DNA from: Carallia brachiata
Lineage: Eukaryota; Streptophyta; Magnoliopsida; Malpighiales; Rhizophoraceae
Length of the DNA: 64,000 nucleotides
Reading direction: 5' to 3'
Assembly (NCBI GenBank): GCA_021464245.1
Contig: JADCRB010000025.1
Coordinates: 444,659-508,658 of the forward strand
Shown here piece by piece: positions 24,653 through 35,845 of the stretch (its first letter is position 1; the number at the start of each line of letters is the position of its first letter). The notes under the pieces were generated by a model. That model ran no database searches, was not told where the DNA came from, and saw nothing but the letters and a program-made list of their open reading frames with translations. The translations under genes and the position numbers were made by a program.

Positions 24653-24856
24653 ATTGCTTTCTATAATCCACTATAACTTTGATTTTGAATTTTCTATTTG
24701 TTCCCAAAAGAATTTGGACTCATGGTAACAAAAGAAGTTCATGTGAATATGACTGATTCTTTGGGTTTTTGATAAGGGATTGGATTCAATAAATTATTTT
24801 ACAAAGGTAAAAAAATAAGAGAGTAGAAAGATACAATTTAATGCAGGAAAATTTTG

Positions 24857-25880
24857 TGTTGGAAGAGGGGTACAGAAATTGAATAGTCCCAAAAACCTCT
24901 CACGCTTGCTTGAACTTGTGAGTAAACAACTAAATAAAAATTATAGCGATAAACCAATCATATAAGAGAACGCACAAATTTTTATGTATAAAACCTCACC
25001 AAATCAAATGGGGAAAACCACAAGATACTCTGGTCTATAAATCAACTTTGCTATAATTATTGAGTGAGTTACACGACCTCAATTACATTGAATGACCTTA
25101 ATTTAAACAAAAGAGAAGGCAAAATGGTTCACTAAGATATACTAGCTATGTTTTCTCAACAACTTCTCAAGATGTAGATCTCAAAATGATAATCAAAATG
25201 CACAAATAAAATTTTTAATGTTTCTTACTAGCCAACCCAAATTCAGCACAATCAGACTATAAATCAACGTTTGTCAACACGATTCACTAAAACTGTCACA
25301 GATGAGAGATCAGAGTATTACTAGAAATAAAAATCTCAGTTCTGAGGATAAGACCCCCAAATTTAGAAATCCAAAAAACGATCGAACTGTCCACAATTAA
25401 GATATATGTGTCCCCTAACTACTGACAAAGAATTAACTTGATCGAACCACAAATCACCTTTCGATTATAAAGTTGATCAAAGCTGCACGGAGGAATCTGG
25501 CCAAAATATAGACTTAAAAAGACTGAAGTAAACCAAACTTATTGTGCCCAAATATGATCTCTATCGTTCAAAATTAAGAAAAATATGTCCTCTACCAACT
25601 GTCCAACTTTTAGCTTGATTAGACAACATTTAGACTTTTTATTGTGAGGTAAATGGTTATTGCCTCAAACTGGAAAAATCTTTAGCGGTGATAACACTCT
25701 CTTTTCTCTCTATTTATCACGTCTCTCTCTTAATTAGGTTTTTTAGCAAGCTAAATAGATTTTTATACATTTTGTATGAGTTTTGGCCTATGGGCTGAAA
25801 TTCCCCTCAATGGGCTACGTGAAACAAAACACAATCAAACTTGTGCTATCTTTACAAAAGAAGGAACCCAACACCGAACA
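24857..25880 (-). mobile_element. Copia LTR, about 1.0 kb
   Basis: On the minus strand the LTR starts TGTTCGGTGTTGGGTTCC (25880) and ends CCTCTTCCAACA (24857), so TGTT...AACA termini are present. Immediately outside the 25880 end is a polypurine tract (GTGAGGGGGAGAAT, 25894-25881), which identifies this as the 3' LTR. Upstream lies the pol remnant described separately. No 5' LTR was found, so the element is truncated. The interval replaces any gene here. Confidence 0.75.
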
Positions 25881-25929
25881 ATTCTCCCCCTCACAACTAT
25901 GTGGATGTAATGGCCATCTCGGCTATTGT

Positions 25930-26075
25930 AGAATATAACTTAGACTTTTGGACAAAAACACAATGATTAGAAGTAGTCTTTCTGTAGCTTTGTTTCTTAT
26001 AACGGACTCAAACTTCTTATACCATTGTATCGATGCTTGGTTCAAACCATGCAAGCTCTTTTCTACCTCATCATT
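25930..26075 (-). pseudogene. Copia reverse transcriptase fragment
   Basis: Minus strand encodes EKSLHGLNQASIQWYKKFES followed by RNKATERLLLIIVF, a decayed form of the copia RT segment whose family pattern is K(S/A)LYGLKQAPRxWY...DHCVF. It lies upstream of the 25880-24857 LTR in the same orientation and belongs to that element. The catalytic YVDD part, RNase H and the rest are deleted. Confidence 0.75.
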
Positions 26076-27855
26076 CATGAGTCAATTTAAGCTACTTGCA
26101 ATCACTTTTAACAACTTCTTCATAATACTATGATTCTCCCCCTTTAGTTAACATTACATATGTATTAAGAGAGTACTAAGTAGAAGGTACTAGAATTATG
26201 CTATACTTCTGTGGCTGCCAAGGAGGTGGAGCTATAGGCAGGTTGTTATACCTCTAATTTGTCCTACGTATTGTAGAAACTATATGTTTTATTACTATTT
26301 ATAACTAAGACAGAGTCAACGCGCATTAAGAATGTAGTGTTTGTAGGAAATGAAAAAAAAAAAAAAAAAAGAACAATGGGTGAGTAGAAAAAGTGAAAGA
26401 ATAATGTCAAATATTGTATTTTCTTTCTTTTTCTTTTTTTTTTGGTGTCAAAGATAGTACAAAGGGAAATGAGAAAAAATGGACAAACATTGATGGAAAG
26501 GTTGTCCTGTACATTGTCGAGGGCACTAAAAGCATCGACATAGACAGTCGTGCATAAAAAAATTGTACAACAACAGCTCAATTTTTCAAATTCAAAAAAA
26601 AAAAAAAGATCTTGTTTGAACGTCTTCAATTTCCAAAGTCCAGCTTAACAACTCAGACAACTTCAATAAGTTAAGGAGGAGAGCAAATTTCTCTCCTAGA
26701 TTTCTAGCCTTGTATTTCTAGCTTCATGTCCCATTTGTATCAAACAAAAAACATTAAATGTTGAGTAATGCAACAAGCCAAAAAAATACAAAATAGTTGC
26801 TTATAAGTTAGAACACTCCCAAACCAAGAAAGAGAACATGACCATGGAAGAAAGAGAAAGAAACCAGCAAAAGAAAAGACAAATTGAGATAAGGCATTGC
26901 AGTAATATTAATTGCCCAATCTTTAGAAAAACAAAAGTAGAAAAATAAAACAGTGCAATTGTAAAAAAAAAAAAAAACTTTTTTATTCACTTTGTATATT
27001 CCCAAATTTTGAAATTTTGAGAATCTATATAATAAAGATCACATTACTCAGATTTCTTTCATTTTACTCTTTTGTTCCTCATCATATCTTAGATTGTAAA
27101 AAGAAAAATGTCATGACAGGACTATAATAAGAACCAGATACATGGACTTTAGCTAATAAATTTATATTTTTCAACTAAAATGAAAATTAAAATGCGCTTT
27201 TATTTATTTGTTCTAATATCATCTACATGCTTTTTATAGTCTTTGACCCCATTTTGGCCCTTGACCCCAAACGATAAAATAAGTTAGTATTTAGTCTTTA
27301 TACAAGTGTTCTTATCTAATATTTTTCTCTTTGTCCATTAGGAAACTCATTGGGTCATGAGCTACACAATGACGGTAATTCTCCATTTCCATATATCCAG
27401 TGTTTTCTATTCTTAAGATTAAAACTCAAGACCTCTATCCAGATATCTAAGACCTAACCATCGCGGAGTCCCATAAGGGACTATTATTTAATATTTTTTG
27501 CAAATGGGTAATCTAAAACTTTAACCCACCCATCCTCTTAACCGCACTACTAATTTTGGTAACTTATGCTCCTCAACCAACAATGAACACTATAGAGATC
27601 AAATCATGTGGCTCCTTATATTGATTATTATTCACATATCAAAATCTTAATTTAAAAATTTTGCATTTTTTTACTAGTTGGTGCTCAGAACAAAAACCCT
27701 ATAGCCTGTATTTAATACAATACTACATTTTAGTTTTCATAAGAAAGATCACAAATGACCGGATCCACAAGCAAATTTTGGAATATAAAATATAATTAAG
27801 GTTGCGAATGAACTTGCTTTTAGATAACTGTGACTAGTTGATTTTTTTTTTTTTT
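26076..27855. other. AT-rich intergenic DNA
   Basis: No gene recognised. Minus-strand frames at 26264-26629 and 26808-27005 are low-complexity Phe-rich translations of A/T runs. T-runs at about 27842-27856. Confidence 0.45.
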
Positions 27856-27859
27856 TGAG

Positions 27860-28196
27860 GAGAGATGTATTCAGAATCAGAACGTACATCATGTTGAATA
27901 AGGCTACCAACATGACTTAACTATTGATCTTGCTGCAACAAACTAGAGTCGAAAGATAGAACTAATTTTGCTAACTCACAAGTCACCTCATTTAGGTGCC
28001 CCTTTATATGAATGATAGAAAAACTAGTGAATTTAGAAGAAAGAACTTACATCCTCTACCAAAGGGTCAACTAAGACACTAGTATGTTGTGGAGAACTGA
28101 TAGCTTGCACAGCTAAGATACTGTCTGATTCCACACATATATGGTGAAAAAATAGCTCATGTGCCTTCATCATAGCCTCACGAATAGCATGCAAGT
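27860..28196 (-). pseudogene. RNase H-like (RVT_3 type) fragment
   Basis: Minus strand reads LHAIREAMMKAHELFFHHICVESDSILAVQAI and onward, then after a one-base shift IIHIKGHLNEVTCELAK. This matches the plant RNase H-like family found at the ends of LINE-type elements and in stand-alone host genes: the conserved A(I/L)REA start, the ESD acidic motif, and the late H/N-containing helix. Stops and a frameshift make it non-coding. Boundaries outside the domain were not found, so its source (LINE or host copy) is open. Confidence 0.7.
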
Positions 28197-28329
28197 ACAG
28201 TTCAACCCGCGTGACACGTAGTATTTAGATCTCTATTAAAACAATAATAAAATAAGTGTAATAATATGATTTATTATAAAATATTTTCTTATGTGGTGAT
28301 TCATCTTAGAATTCAAAAGTAACTGATAA

Positions 28330-28970
28330 ATAACACGCAGCGTGGGTTTAAAGCAACGCACACGTGTAACGAACTCAGGGCCAAGCCTCGCCAATTGGCG
28401 TCTAGGCCCAAAGGCAACCCGAGCATGTTGCCTCAGCAGCTCCCATGGCAGCTCGCATAGAGCTCGCTGGTGGAGCTTACTAGGCAGCTCGTTGTATAGA
28501 CCTGAGTTCTTGTAGCTTTGAGCGATCCACTAACAGAAACTTATCATATCCATCGCACATGTAGTTAAAGTCTTTTCAAACCTCAGACTATTGTCATACC
28601 ACAAGCTAGTATATAAGTCAGAGATGCACGTTTAAATAGGAGATTCGATCCATATCAATCTGATTGATCATTCTCTAGACAATAGGATTTCTTCAGACCC
28701 ACAACTCCTAATCTCTCTAACTCTGACTACCTCTATAACACACACCCTCGTAAATGCCTCCATACACATTGATGGGACGCCTACCTTCGGTGCATCATCG
28801 CTACAGGGCAGCCGTAAGGACTTTACTAGGCCTTCTTGGTTCTTGACCTCTTACTGACTTAAGCATTGAGCTGCTTACGGCGGGGCAACCGTCAACCCAA
28901 GCCTTGTTGATTTGCAAGTTCATAGACAGCAGCTGAGTCCACGGTCAAGGACAACCATTGGTTACAAAAT
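28330..28970 (+). mobile_element. LTR fragment of a Ty3-type retrotransposon
   Basis: This stretch is much richer in G+C than its surroundings. Near 28851-28890 it has CTTACTGACTTAAGCATTGAG..., the ACTGACTTAGGCATCGGAGTG-like end region seen in Tat/Athila-lineage Ty3 LTRs of plants. No internal domains adjoin it, so a solo or broken LTR fits. Assignment is by recall of the motif. Confidence 0.5.
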
Positions 28971-30149
28971 AGTTGCTTTGAACCAAAATAGCCTATAATC
29001 AACAAAGGCATGACTCATACTTCTATAATTTTGTTTTAAAAATAGTGTAACACTAGACCTCAAATTAAAAACCAAATAGCTGTCATTGGAGCATGTGATT
29101 AATAAGTTTGAGATGAGATTAGTAATTTAAATTTTAGATCTCACTAATAAAAACTACTCCCATTTCTACACCAATTAAACCCCCCTCCCCAAAAAAGTGA
29201 TCAATAATTAAAATTTATTTCAAAAATTATTTATATGTAAGTGAAAACGAATCTAATAATTTCAATGCAAATTTGAATTTTACCAGAAATAATTATTTAA
29301 AAAGGTTTTATTCTTATTATTTATTAAATCCAAGAATTCTACATCTATAACTTTGTTCAAGTCTCATACAATGCGAGACTTTTATTCTTTCAATTAAATT
29401 GTATCTTCACTTTTAATTTCTATTATACTACCGTACTAAATTATTATAAAACATAACAAATAATTATTTCAAAAGGTATGTCCTAAAATGGATATGAAAT
29501 AAACATAATAATTAATATAGACACAATACTTGTTTGGCACGAAGATGACCAAAGATACACAATAACCAATCAAGACACATGTACCGAACCCATATTGCTG
29601 GAGCTTGTGCTGAACTCCTCGTCCAAATATTTAAGTACGATACGACATGAAATACATGTGGACCGTACCAAGACAAGATTAGGAAATAATAAGACCCCCC
29701 AAAATATAGAACGTGCCTGCACACGCTGAGCCATTGTCCATGTCTAGACCAAGTTTACCGCTATGCATGCGAGTTTGTTGTTTGTGTGCACGGGCGTGTG
29801 GGAAGAGAAGAGTAAGGCAAATGTCATAAAAAGGAAGTACGATTCTCCCCAAGTTAAGTCGAACAAGTTGCAAGTAGATTGATCCACTCATATAGAGTTT
29901 TCAATTTAAATATCTCAAACGCTAAAAACCCAGGGATTAACATAACAGTCTTCTAAAACCAAATCCTGATCCACTGTAGAACGACATCCCTTGGGGCTGG
30001 ACAAAATCCTTCCCACAAGAATGCCTGCAGACATGCAAAGATGCAACTGTGCGACAGTACCTAACCGTTGACTTTAACATAGTAAGCAGTGATCAGCTCA
30101 TAAGAAAAACCTAAGGGCATCCTCAGATGTGAACAACAGCCTAATATCC

Positions 30150-30763
30150 CTACTGCTTGGTGTTTTTGCTCCGTTCTACACGTTTGGCTGCAACCTGTTC
30201 TTCAGACAATGGTAGATAGTAGATCCGAGGAGTTGCCTTCGTCTTGCGAAAGAGGTCATCCAGAGTGACAATCGGTGGATCTTGTTTTTCCGGAAGTGGA
30301 GGTGGTGGTAGATGAGGAAGTCGTTCCTTGGCCAGTGTTGGACTAGAAAGTGGTGGTGGAGGCGGAAGAGAGGGTGGGGGTGGAAGATGCTGCCTGGAAA
30401 CCTGCTGGTGGGAAGAGGGCTGGGGCTGCAGAGCAGGAGCAGCGGCAACAGTAGCACGAGTGACAGGAGCAGTTGGAGACTGCGGAGGAGCCTCCAGCCG
30501 CATTTTGACATCCTGTTGGTCAACAAACTCTGCAACTAGAAGGCGTCCACCATTGGGGGGCCATTGAAGGTTGTACACAGCATTCCGTGTCTCTATTGCT
30601 TCTTCTACAGAAGAATACTGCATCAAGAAAAAGAATTCTGAAATTTAATAGTGATTCCTAGTAAGGACAGTGATCACAAGAACACATGCACATAGAAAGC
30701 CATTATAGTTCCCACGGAAAAGATACTTCTGCAATCGGATGGACTTTGATACCTGGTAGAATC

Positions 30764-30795
<32 letters not shown>

Positions 30796-30836
30796 ACAGT
30801 GACATAACAATAAGTTTGACTTTGATACCTGGGAGA

Positions 30837-30881
<45 letters not shown>

Positions 30882-33709
30882 ACAGTGACATAACAATGGG
30901 TTTTGATCTGGTCCATCCAGAAACTGGTCACAGTCCCAGTTTTACCCAGAAGTTCTTGCACAGCTTTCAGAGTAAAAGGACGCAGGAAATGATCAATGCG
31001 GAGTGAGTCAGTGGGAGGTTTTTGTGACGGTGGAACTGCAAAATAAGGATAGAGCAATAACCTGTTAGAGACTAAATCAGCTGTTACTGGACTTGCTTAT
31101 TTTAAAGAACCATATCTCACCAATACGCTCCTTCAGCGCATCTTCAGTAATGGAAGTGTCGGATCGAGAGAAGCTGTGTCTGAAAGAAGACTGAGATGCA
31201 TCTCTGGTTGCGGTGGTAGGTGTGAGATTGGAGCTTTGTGTTTCAGGAGCCTTCAGACCTTCAGAATTCCATCTGCGCTGCCTCTTCAAAGGCTCAGTGG
31301 TCACAGCAGCTTCTTGATCTGCAAAACAGATCCAATCCCATGCAAAACAAAGTCAAGAATTCACTTGTCATAGAAAATAAAATACTACGTCATTTACATC
31401 ATAATAATTTTAAAAGCTTTAAAGACATCAACAGATGTAGCTCATGAGCAAAAAATCATCCAAATAGTCAGCTATTTAGGCATTGCACAATAATCAACTC
31501 AGCACAATCAAATGCACCAATAAGCAGCAAAATGCAGAAACACATGGCGATGGTTTTATCAAAATACAGAAGTTCCAGTGGCCTTTGTCCTTAAGGCTAA
31601 AATATTTCGTGGGTCATGTTTCTCAAAATACAGGCATGCACATTCCACATGCCAGGACTTACCACGAAGCCATTCTTAAACAAACACTAAAACACTGAAT
31701 TCAAGGTGGGCCACACAAAATTGGAGATGTACTCCAATTAGAGCCACTCTCACATGGTTCAGACCACTTAAAACTGAACCAAATTACATAATTGATTGCC
31801 ACAAAATACTAAATTAATATGTGAAACGACTCCAGCAGTTGACCATATGGCTTCGCCTCGGCGTAGATTACATGAATTCATGTGAAATGAGGTATTATTC
31901 TTCTGATTGGTATTCTAAACTACACTCTGCAGCACACACATCTGGATGAGAAAACTAGAGATAGTGCCTTCGGTTTCTTTATATATTCAGATTATAGACA
32001 CTGCAAACATCTTCTCCAAAGGTGGCAAACACCTAGTCATAACAAGCATGGCAATAACCAGCATACCAAAAATAACACAAAAACACTCAAACAGAGTAAT
32101 CTCAACCCACCAACAGAAAAAAGACAGAAAAAAATTCCACAGAGAGCACCGATCATTCACATGGTCTACAACTCCACATTTTCTTCAAATGCATCTAATA
32201 CAGAAGAAGATACCAAAAAAACCCACAATTGGAAGGCAGCATTTAACTTTCAAAGAAACAATAACAACAGAAGAACCACAGAGATACAATTAGTGCATCA
32301 TAACTAAATAATTCATGTTGCAACAGATACTTAAAGATGTAGCAGCAGAAAAATGTGTAAAAAAAAAAAAAAAAAAAGAGAGTACAGTTTAGATGGTTTT
32401 TAGAACTTGTAGACTCATAAATGCAAAGCTCACCATTAAGCTTTCTTTTCTCAGATGGCACAGCCATTCGAATCTTATCCTGAGTATCTTTTTCCTTTTG
32501 CTGCGCAGGTAAGTCATTTCCCACAATATCAACAAGATTTTCCTGCTTCATAGCAGTCACTTCATCTTTCTTTGTCCTATCTCCCAATTCATCAGGATCA
32601 TACTTCGAATCAACTTGCTTACCCTCCAGAACATCATCCTCCATAGAGTCGTCACCAGAACTTCTATCTAAATTCAATTTTTCTGAATATCCCATTTCTA
32701 CAGTATCATTTTTCTTGCTCACATCTGCATTTGTAGCATTGCTGTCATCTTTCTCTTCAACAGATGCCTTCCTCTCTTGTGGCTGTTCCACATCCATTGG
32801 ATGTGATTCACCACCAACTGGGACAACATTACTGGATAATGGTTCCACAATCTCTGGTTTAACAACATCTAGCTCTAATTTGACATTATCAGCAATTATA
32901 TTATCCTTAAGTTCAATCATTTCATTAATTGATAGAGAATCAGTAGAAATAGAATCAGATTTTACTTGAAACCCTAAGTTAGGGTTGACCTCAGATACCT
33001 GGTTTTCCGGAGCAGATGAGTCAAGCATGACATCCTTGGGAGGCTTCAAATCCTCATTCTCCAGCTGAGCCTTTGAATCCTCATTCTCCAGCTGGGGCAT
33101 TGGAGTTTCAATCTCCAGCTGGGCCTTTAAATCTTCATTCTCCAGCTGGGGATTCAAATCCTCACTCCCCATCTGGATACTTGAATTTTCACCGACCTCT
33201 TGTTTTCCATAATTTAGTCCATCATCCCCAACCAAAACAACTTCAGATACCACACTCTCAGCAGTTGTAATGCTAGTCTCAATTGAAGTTGCATTAACAG
33301 TAAGCTTTTCCACTGAAGAAGAATTAGCACTTACTATGGTCCCTTCTTGAAATTCTCCTTCACCAAAGGTTTCCACACTACTGTTAATATCAAACAGAAC
33401 TGCAAAATTATCCACCTTCTCGTTTTTGTTAGCAGCATCAACTGAAACATCTTGGGCTGTCTGAGTAACAATGGATATAGTGTCTGCTTTATTCTCATCA
33501 AGTGCGGGCTGAGAATCCAAATGAGGACCATTATCTGCTTCTTTCATGACATTTTCCCTCTCAATGCGCAGTGCTTCATCCAAGCGTTTTATCAGATCGT
33601 CCTTCAAACCCTTAATTGTCAACTTCCGCCTTTTCAGCTCCTCTTTTAACTCTGTAACTTTCCACTGATCTATAGGTCGATTGTCAAGAACTGGGTACCG
33701 AGAAGACAT
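30150..33709 (-). CDS. ACINUS: ACINUS (SAP/RRM protein), copy 2
   Basis: Second complete ACINUS gene. Coding exons on the minus strand: 32434-33709, 31121-31318, 30884-31035, 30150-30617. These are exactly the lengths of copy 1 (1276, 198, 152 and 468 bp) and give 697 aa. SAP motif, acidic middle, RRM-like domain and C-terminal FRKTKATPRIYYLP motif are all intact. About 47 amino acid differences from copy 1 were counted by eye, concentrated in the acidic middle and in the exon-3 segment before the RRM; SAP and RRM differ least. No stop or frameshift is seen. The last intron (30618-30883) is about 90 bp longer than in copy 1 because a block holding the exon-4 end, its donor and a GA run is duplicated, which may alter splicing. 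ATG 33709 is chosen for the same reason as in copy 1. Confidence 0.92.
30746..30890 (-). repeat. Tandem duplication of splice donor and (GA)n block
   Basis: A unit of about 75-80 bp occurs twice: TTTGATACCTGG, a GA run, then AGTTCTTACAGTGACATAACAA. GA runs are 30764-30790 and 30839-30876. On the transcribed strand this gives two donors (ACT|GTAAGAACT at 30884/30883 and 30798/30797). Between them are a CT tract and a CAG acceptor (30830-30829), bounding a 31-base candidate exon, 30798-30828. Confidence 0.85.
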
Positions 33710-34521
33710 CTTTTCCAATTAAAATAACTACACAACCCTGTATTGAACACAAAATTTAGTGGAAGAAAACTGAGAAAACACATCGTGATATTGCAATATC
33801 CACGGAAAAGAATTTCTCTAAAACGATGTTACATAGAGAAACAAGAGTGAAAATACAACAGAATAGAATGTGACACATCCTCAACAGACCGGAAAAAAAA
33901 AAAAAAAAAAAAAAGATGTTTGGAGTGTAGAATAGGAGCCGAAAGTAAAATACAGCAATATTGCTCAACAATTTTGAGTTTCAAAAATTGAGTGATGAAA
34001 ATGACAATATTACTTGTGTGGTGCTATAGTTGGTTCGCTAGGAGGCTATAAAAGATTAAATTCTTACAGTGTTAAGACATTACATGACTGAAAAACTGAA
34101 ACGCTTTAAAATGAAAACGAATTTAATCACACATTACAAAGTGATTTCTTTTTTCTATTTTAGGCGTGAAAAAAAGTTCCAAAAAAGCACAAAAAAAATC
34201 AAATGCCTAGTGTTCCCTAACAAATTATAGAAGGAAGAATAAAGAAAGAAAATACAAAATAAACTTTCATAGGATACATTAAACCCATCGAACAAAAAGA
34301 GAAAAAAAAAATTAATAAAAATAACACTTCATATAAAGGTTCAGAAATAAGAATAAAACGGATCAAAACCTCGAATGCACCAAATTAGAGTAAAAAATAA
34401 CCAAAAAAAAAAAGAAAACAAACCCTAAAACAATTCGAACATTGGCGAACACAGACGCTATTTGAAAATGAATCAAAACATTCAAAGAGAGAAACCATAC
34501 AGAAAATAAGGGATAACTCAC

Positions 34522-34860
34522 CGCAATAGTTGGCTTGGCGACTTAAAGAAACACCAATGGCTGTCAATGCTAGAAAGTAGAATCGCGCGAAACCCTAATT
34601 TCACCACGAAAAACCCACCGTTAGATATATCTAGAAGCCCAAACAATTAGAAAACACGCGCCCAATCCAAAGGAGTAATTCAGTCACTGCGCGGTTCGGG
34701 AAACGAAACTAGACAGCCGCAATTCGACTCAACGGAATCGGCTTGGCTCCCTGAAACAAACAACAAGCAAAGAAAAAACAAAAGAAAACCAAACACACAG
34801 CCAGGCGAGATTATAATTTGTAAAGGTTTCTAAAAGCACGAATAATATTATATATAAAAA
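34522..34860 (-). promoter_or_regulatory. ACINUS copy 2: 5' UTR exon and core promoter
   Basis: The minus strand has the same donor (G|GTGAGTTATCC) as copy 1 at 34522/34521 and a TATATAATA-type box at about 34845-34855. Sequence is nearly identical to copy 1 across exon and intron, so both copies probably start with a working promoter. Confidence 0.55.
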
Positions 34861-35845
34861 CAAAAATTTCCCTTTTTCTCTTTCTTTTTCTTTTTCTGGA
34901 TATTTATTGTTCGTAACTTTGAGACAAAAAAAAAAAAAGAAAAAGAAGAGGGGCAGCATATATATATACATTGTTTTTATTGTTTTTGTTTTGCTGTCAT
35001 TGTACCGTACCATATTATATCATTCTCTCCTCGCTAGGGCTTTTGGGGCTGTTGGGTTGGAGATGTTTTTTATTTTTCTTAAAAAAAATTTTCCCTAAAT
35101 CTAAAAAATAAATTTAATGACTTCGTTTACTATTCAATAATTGAATTCATAAAATAAAAATAAATAAATTGTTAGAGATGTTATTAGATTAAATTATTTC
35201 ATTACTTTAAAATTATTTAAGTAAACCTATCTATTATTAATTAATTCAAAATTTTGTTAAGGGAAACAGTTAGATAAATGAATTTTATCTGTGTGGTAAA
35301 TGGTTTAAATGATTTAAAAATGTTAATTTTTGCTTATATCATTTTAATTTACAACCACATTGTAATACTCTTTGAACTTTGGGTCATTTTTAAACTAAAT
35401 TATATGGGTTCAAATTGGTTGCAATGAATTTATACATCAAATCTACACTATCAACATTAATTTTGTAACATTTAATATAAATTAGAGTAAGAGAAAAAAA
35501 ATAAATGTTTTATAAGTTTATTATTAAGTTAGTAACTTTTGGAAAGTCTAAACTTAGGTTAGCAACCAAAAAAAAAAAATTAAATAAAATCGCTAACTTT
35601 CAGGGGAAAAAAAAAGTATGTGAATAACTAGTAATATTAAATCGCCATTAATTAAAGAGTTGGCAAGTAACATGACAAAACTAACTTATCTTAGTCGGTA
35701 TTTTATGCTTATATTGCAAAATTGCTCAATTTCAAACAACATTTAAGGCCTACGTAACAAAGAAAAAAAAAGAGTTTAACCCTTAGACCGCAAAAATACT
35801 CAAATCCAATTAATAAAATTGCCACAAAAGGGTTAAGGAAGCGCT
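34861..35845. other. Duplicated flank and dispersed repeat
   Basis: To about 35465 this aligns with copy 1 flank. From about 35510 to 35830 it is a dispersed repeat also present, in both orientations, at 18755-19165. No gene. The right edge joins the Ty3 element near 35846. Confidence 0.6.

Larger units (their letters stand above)
28980..35830. repeat. Segmental duplication, copy 2
   Basis: Direct counterpart of 10460-18930, spaced about 18.5 kb away. It includes the second ACINUS gene, its introns, promoter and flanks. It lacks the two copy 1 insertions and so preserves the ancestral sites (about 29508-29516 and about 35407-35417). After about 35465 alignment with copy 1 is patchy and involves a dispersed repeat. 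Confidence 0.9.

Noticed and set aside
10460..35830. Assembly artefact (two haplotypes placed in tandem) as the sole explanation for duplicated ACINUS
   Set aside because: Not excluded, but many substitutions, differing insertions and unrelated flanks favour a true duplication; long reads would decide.
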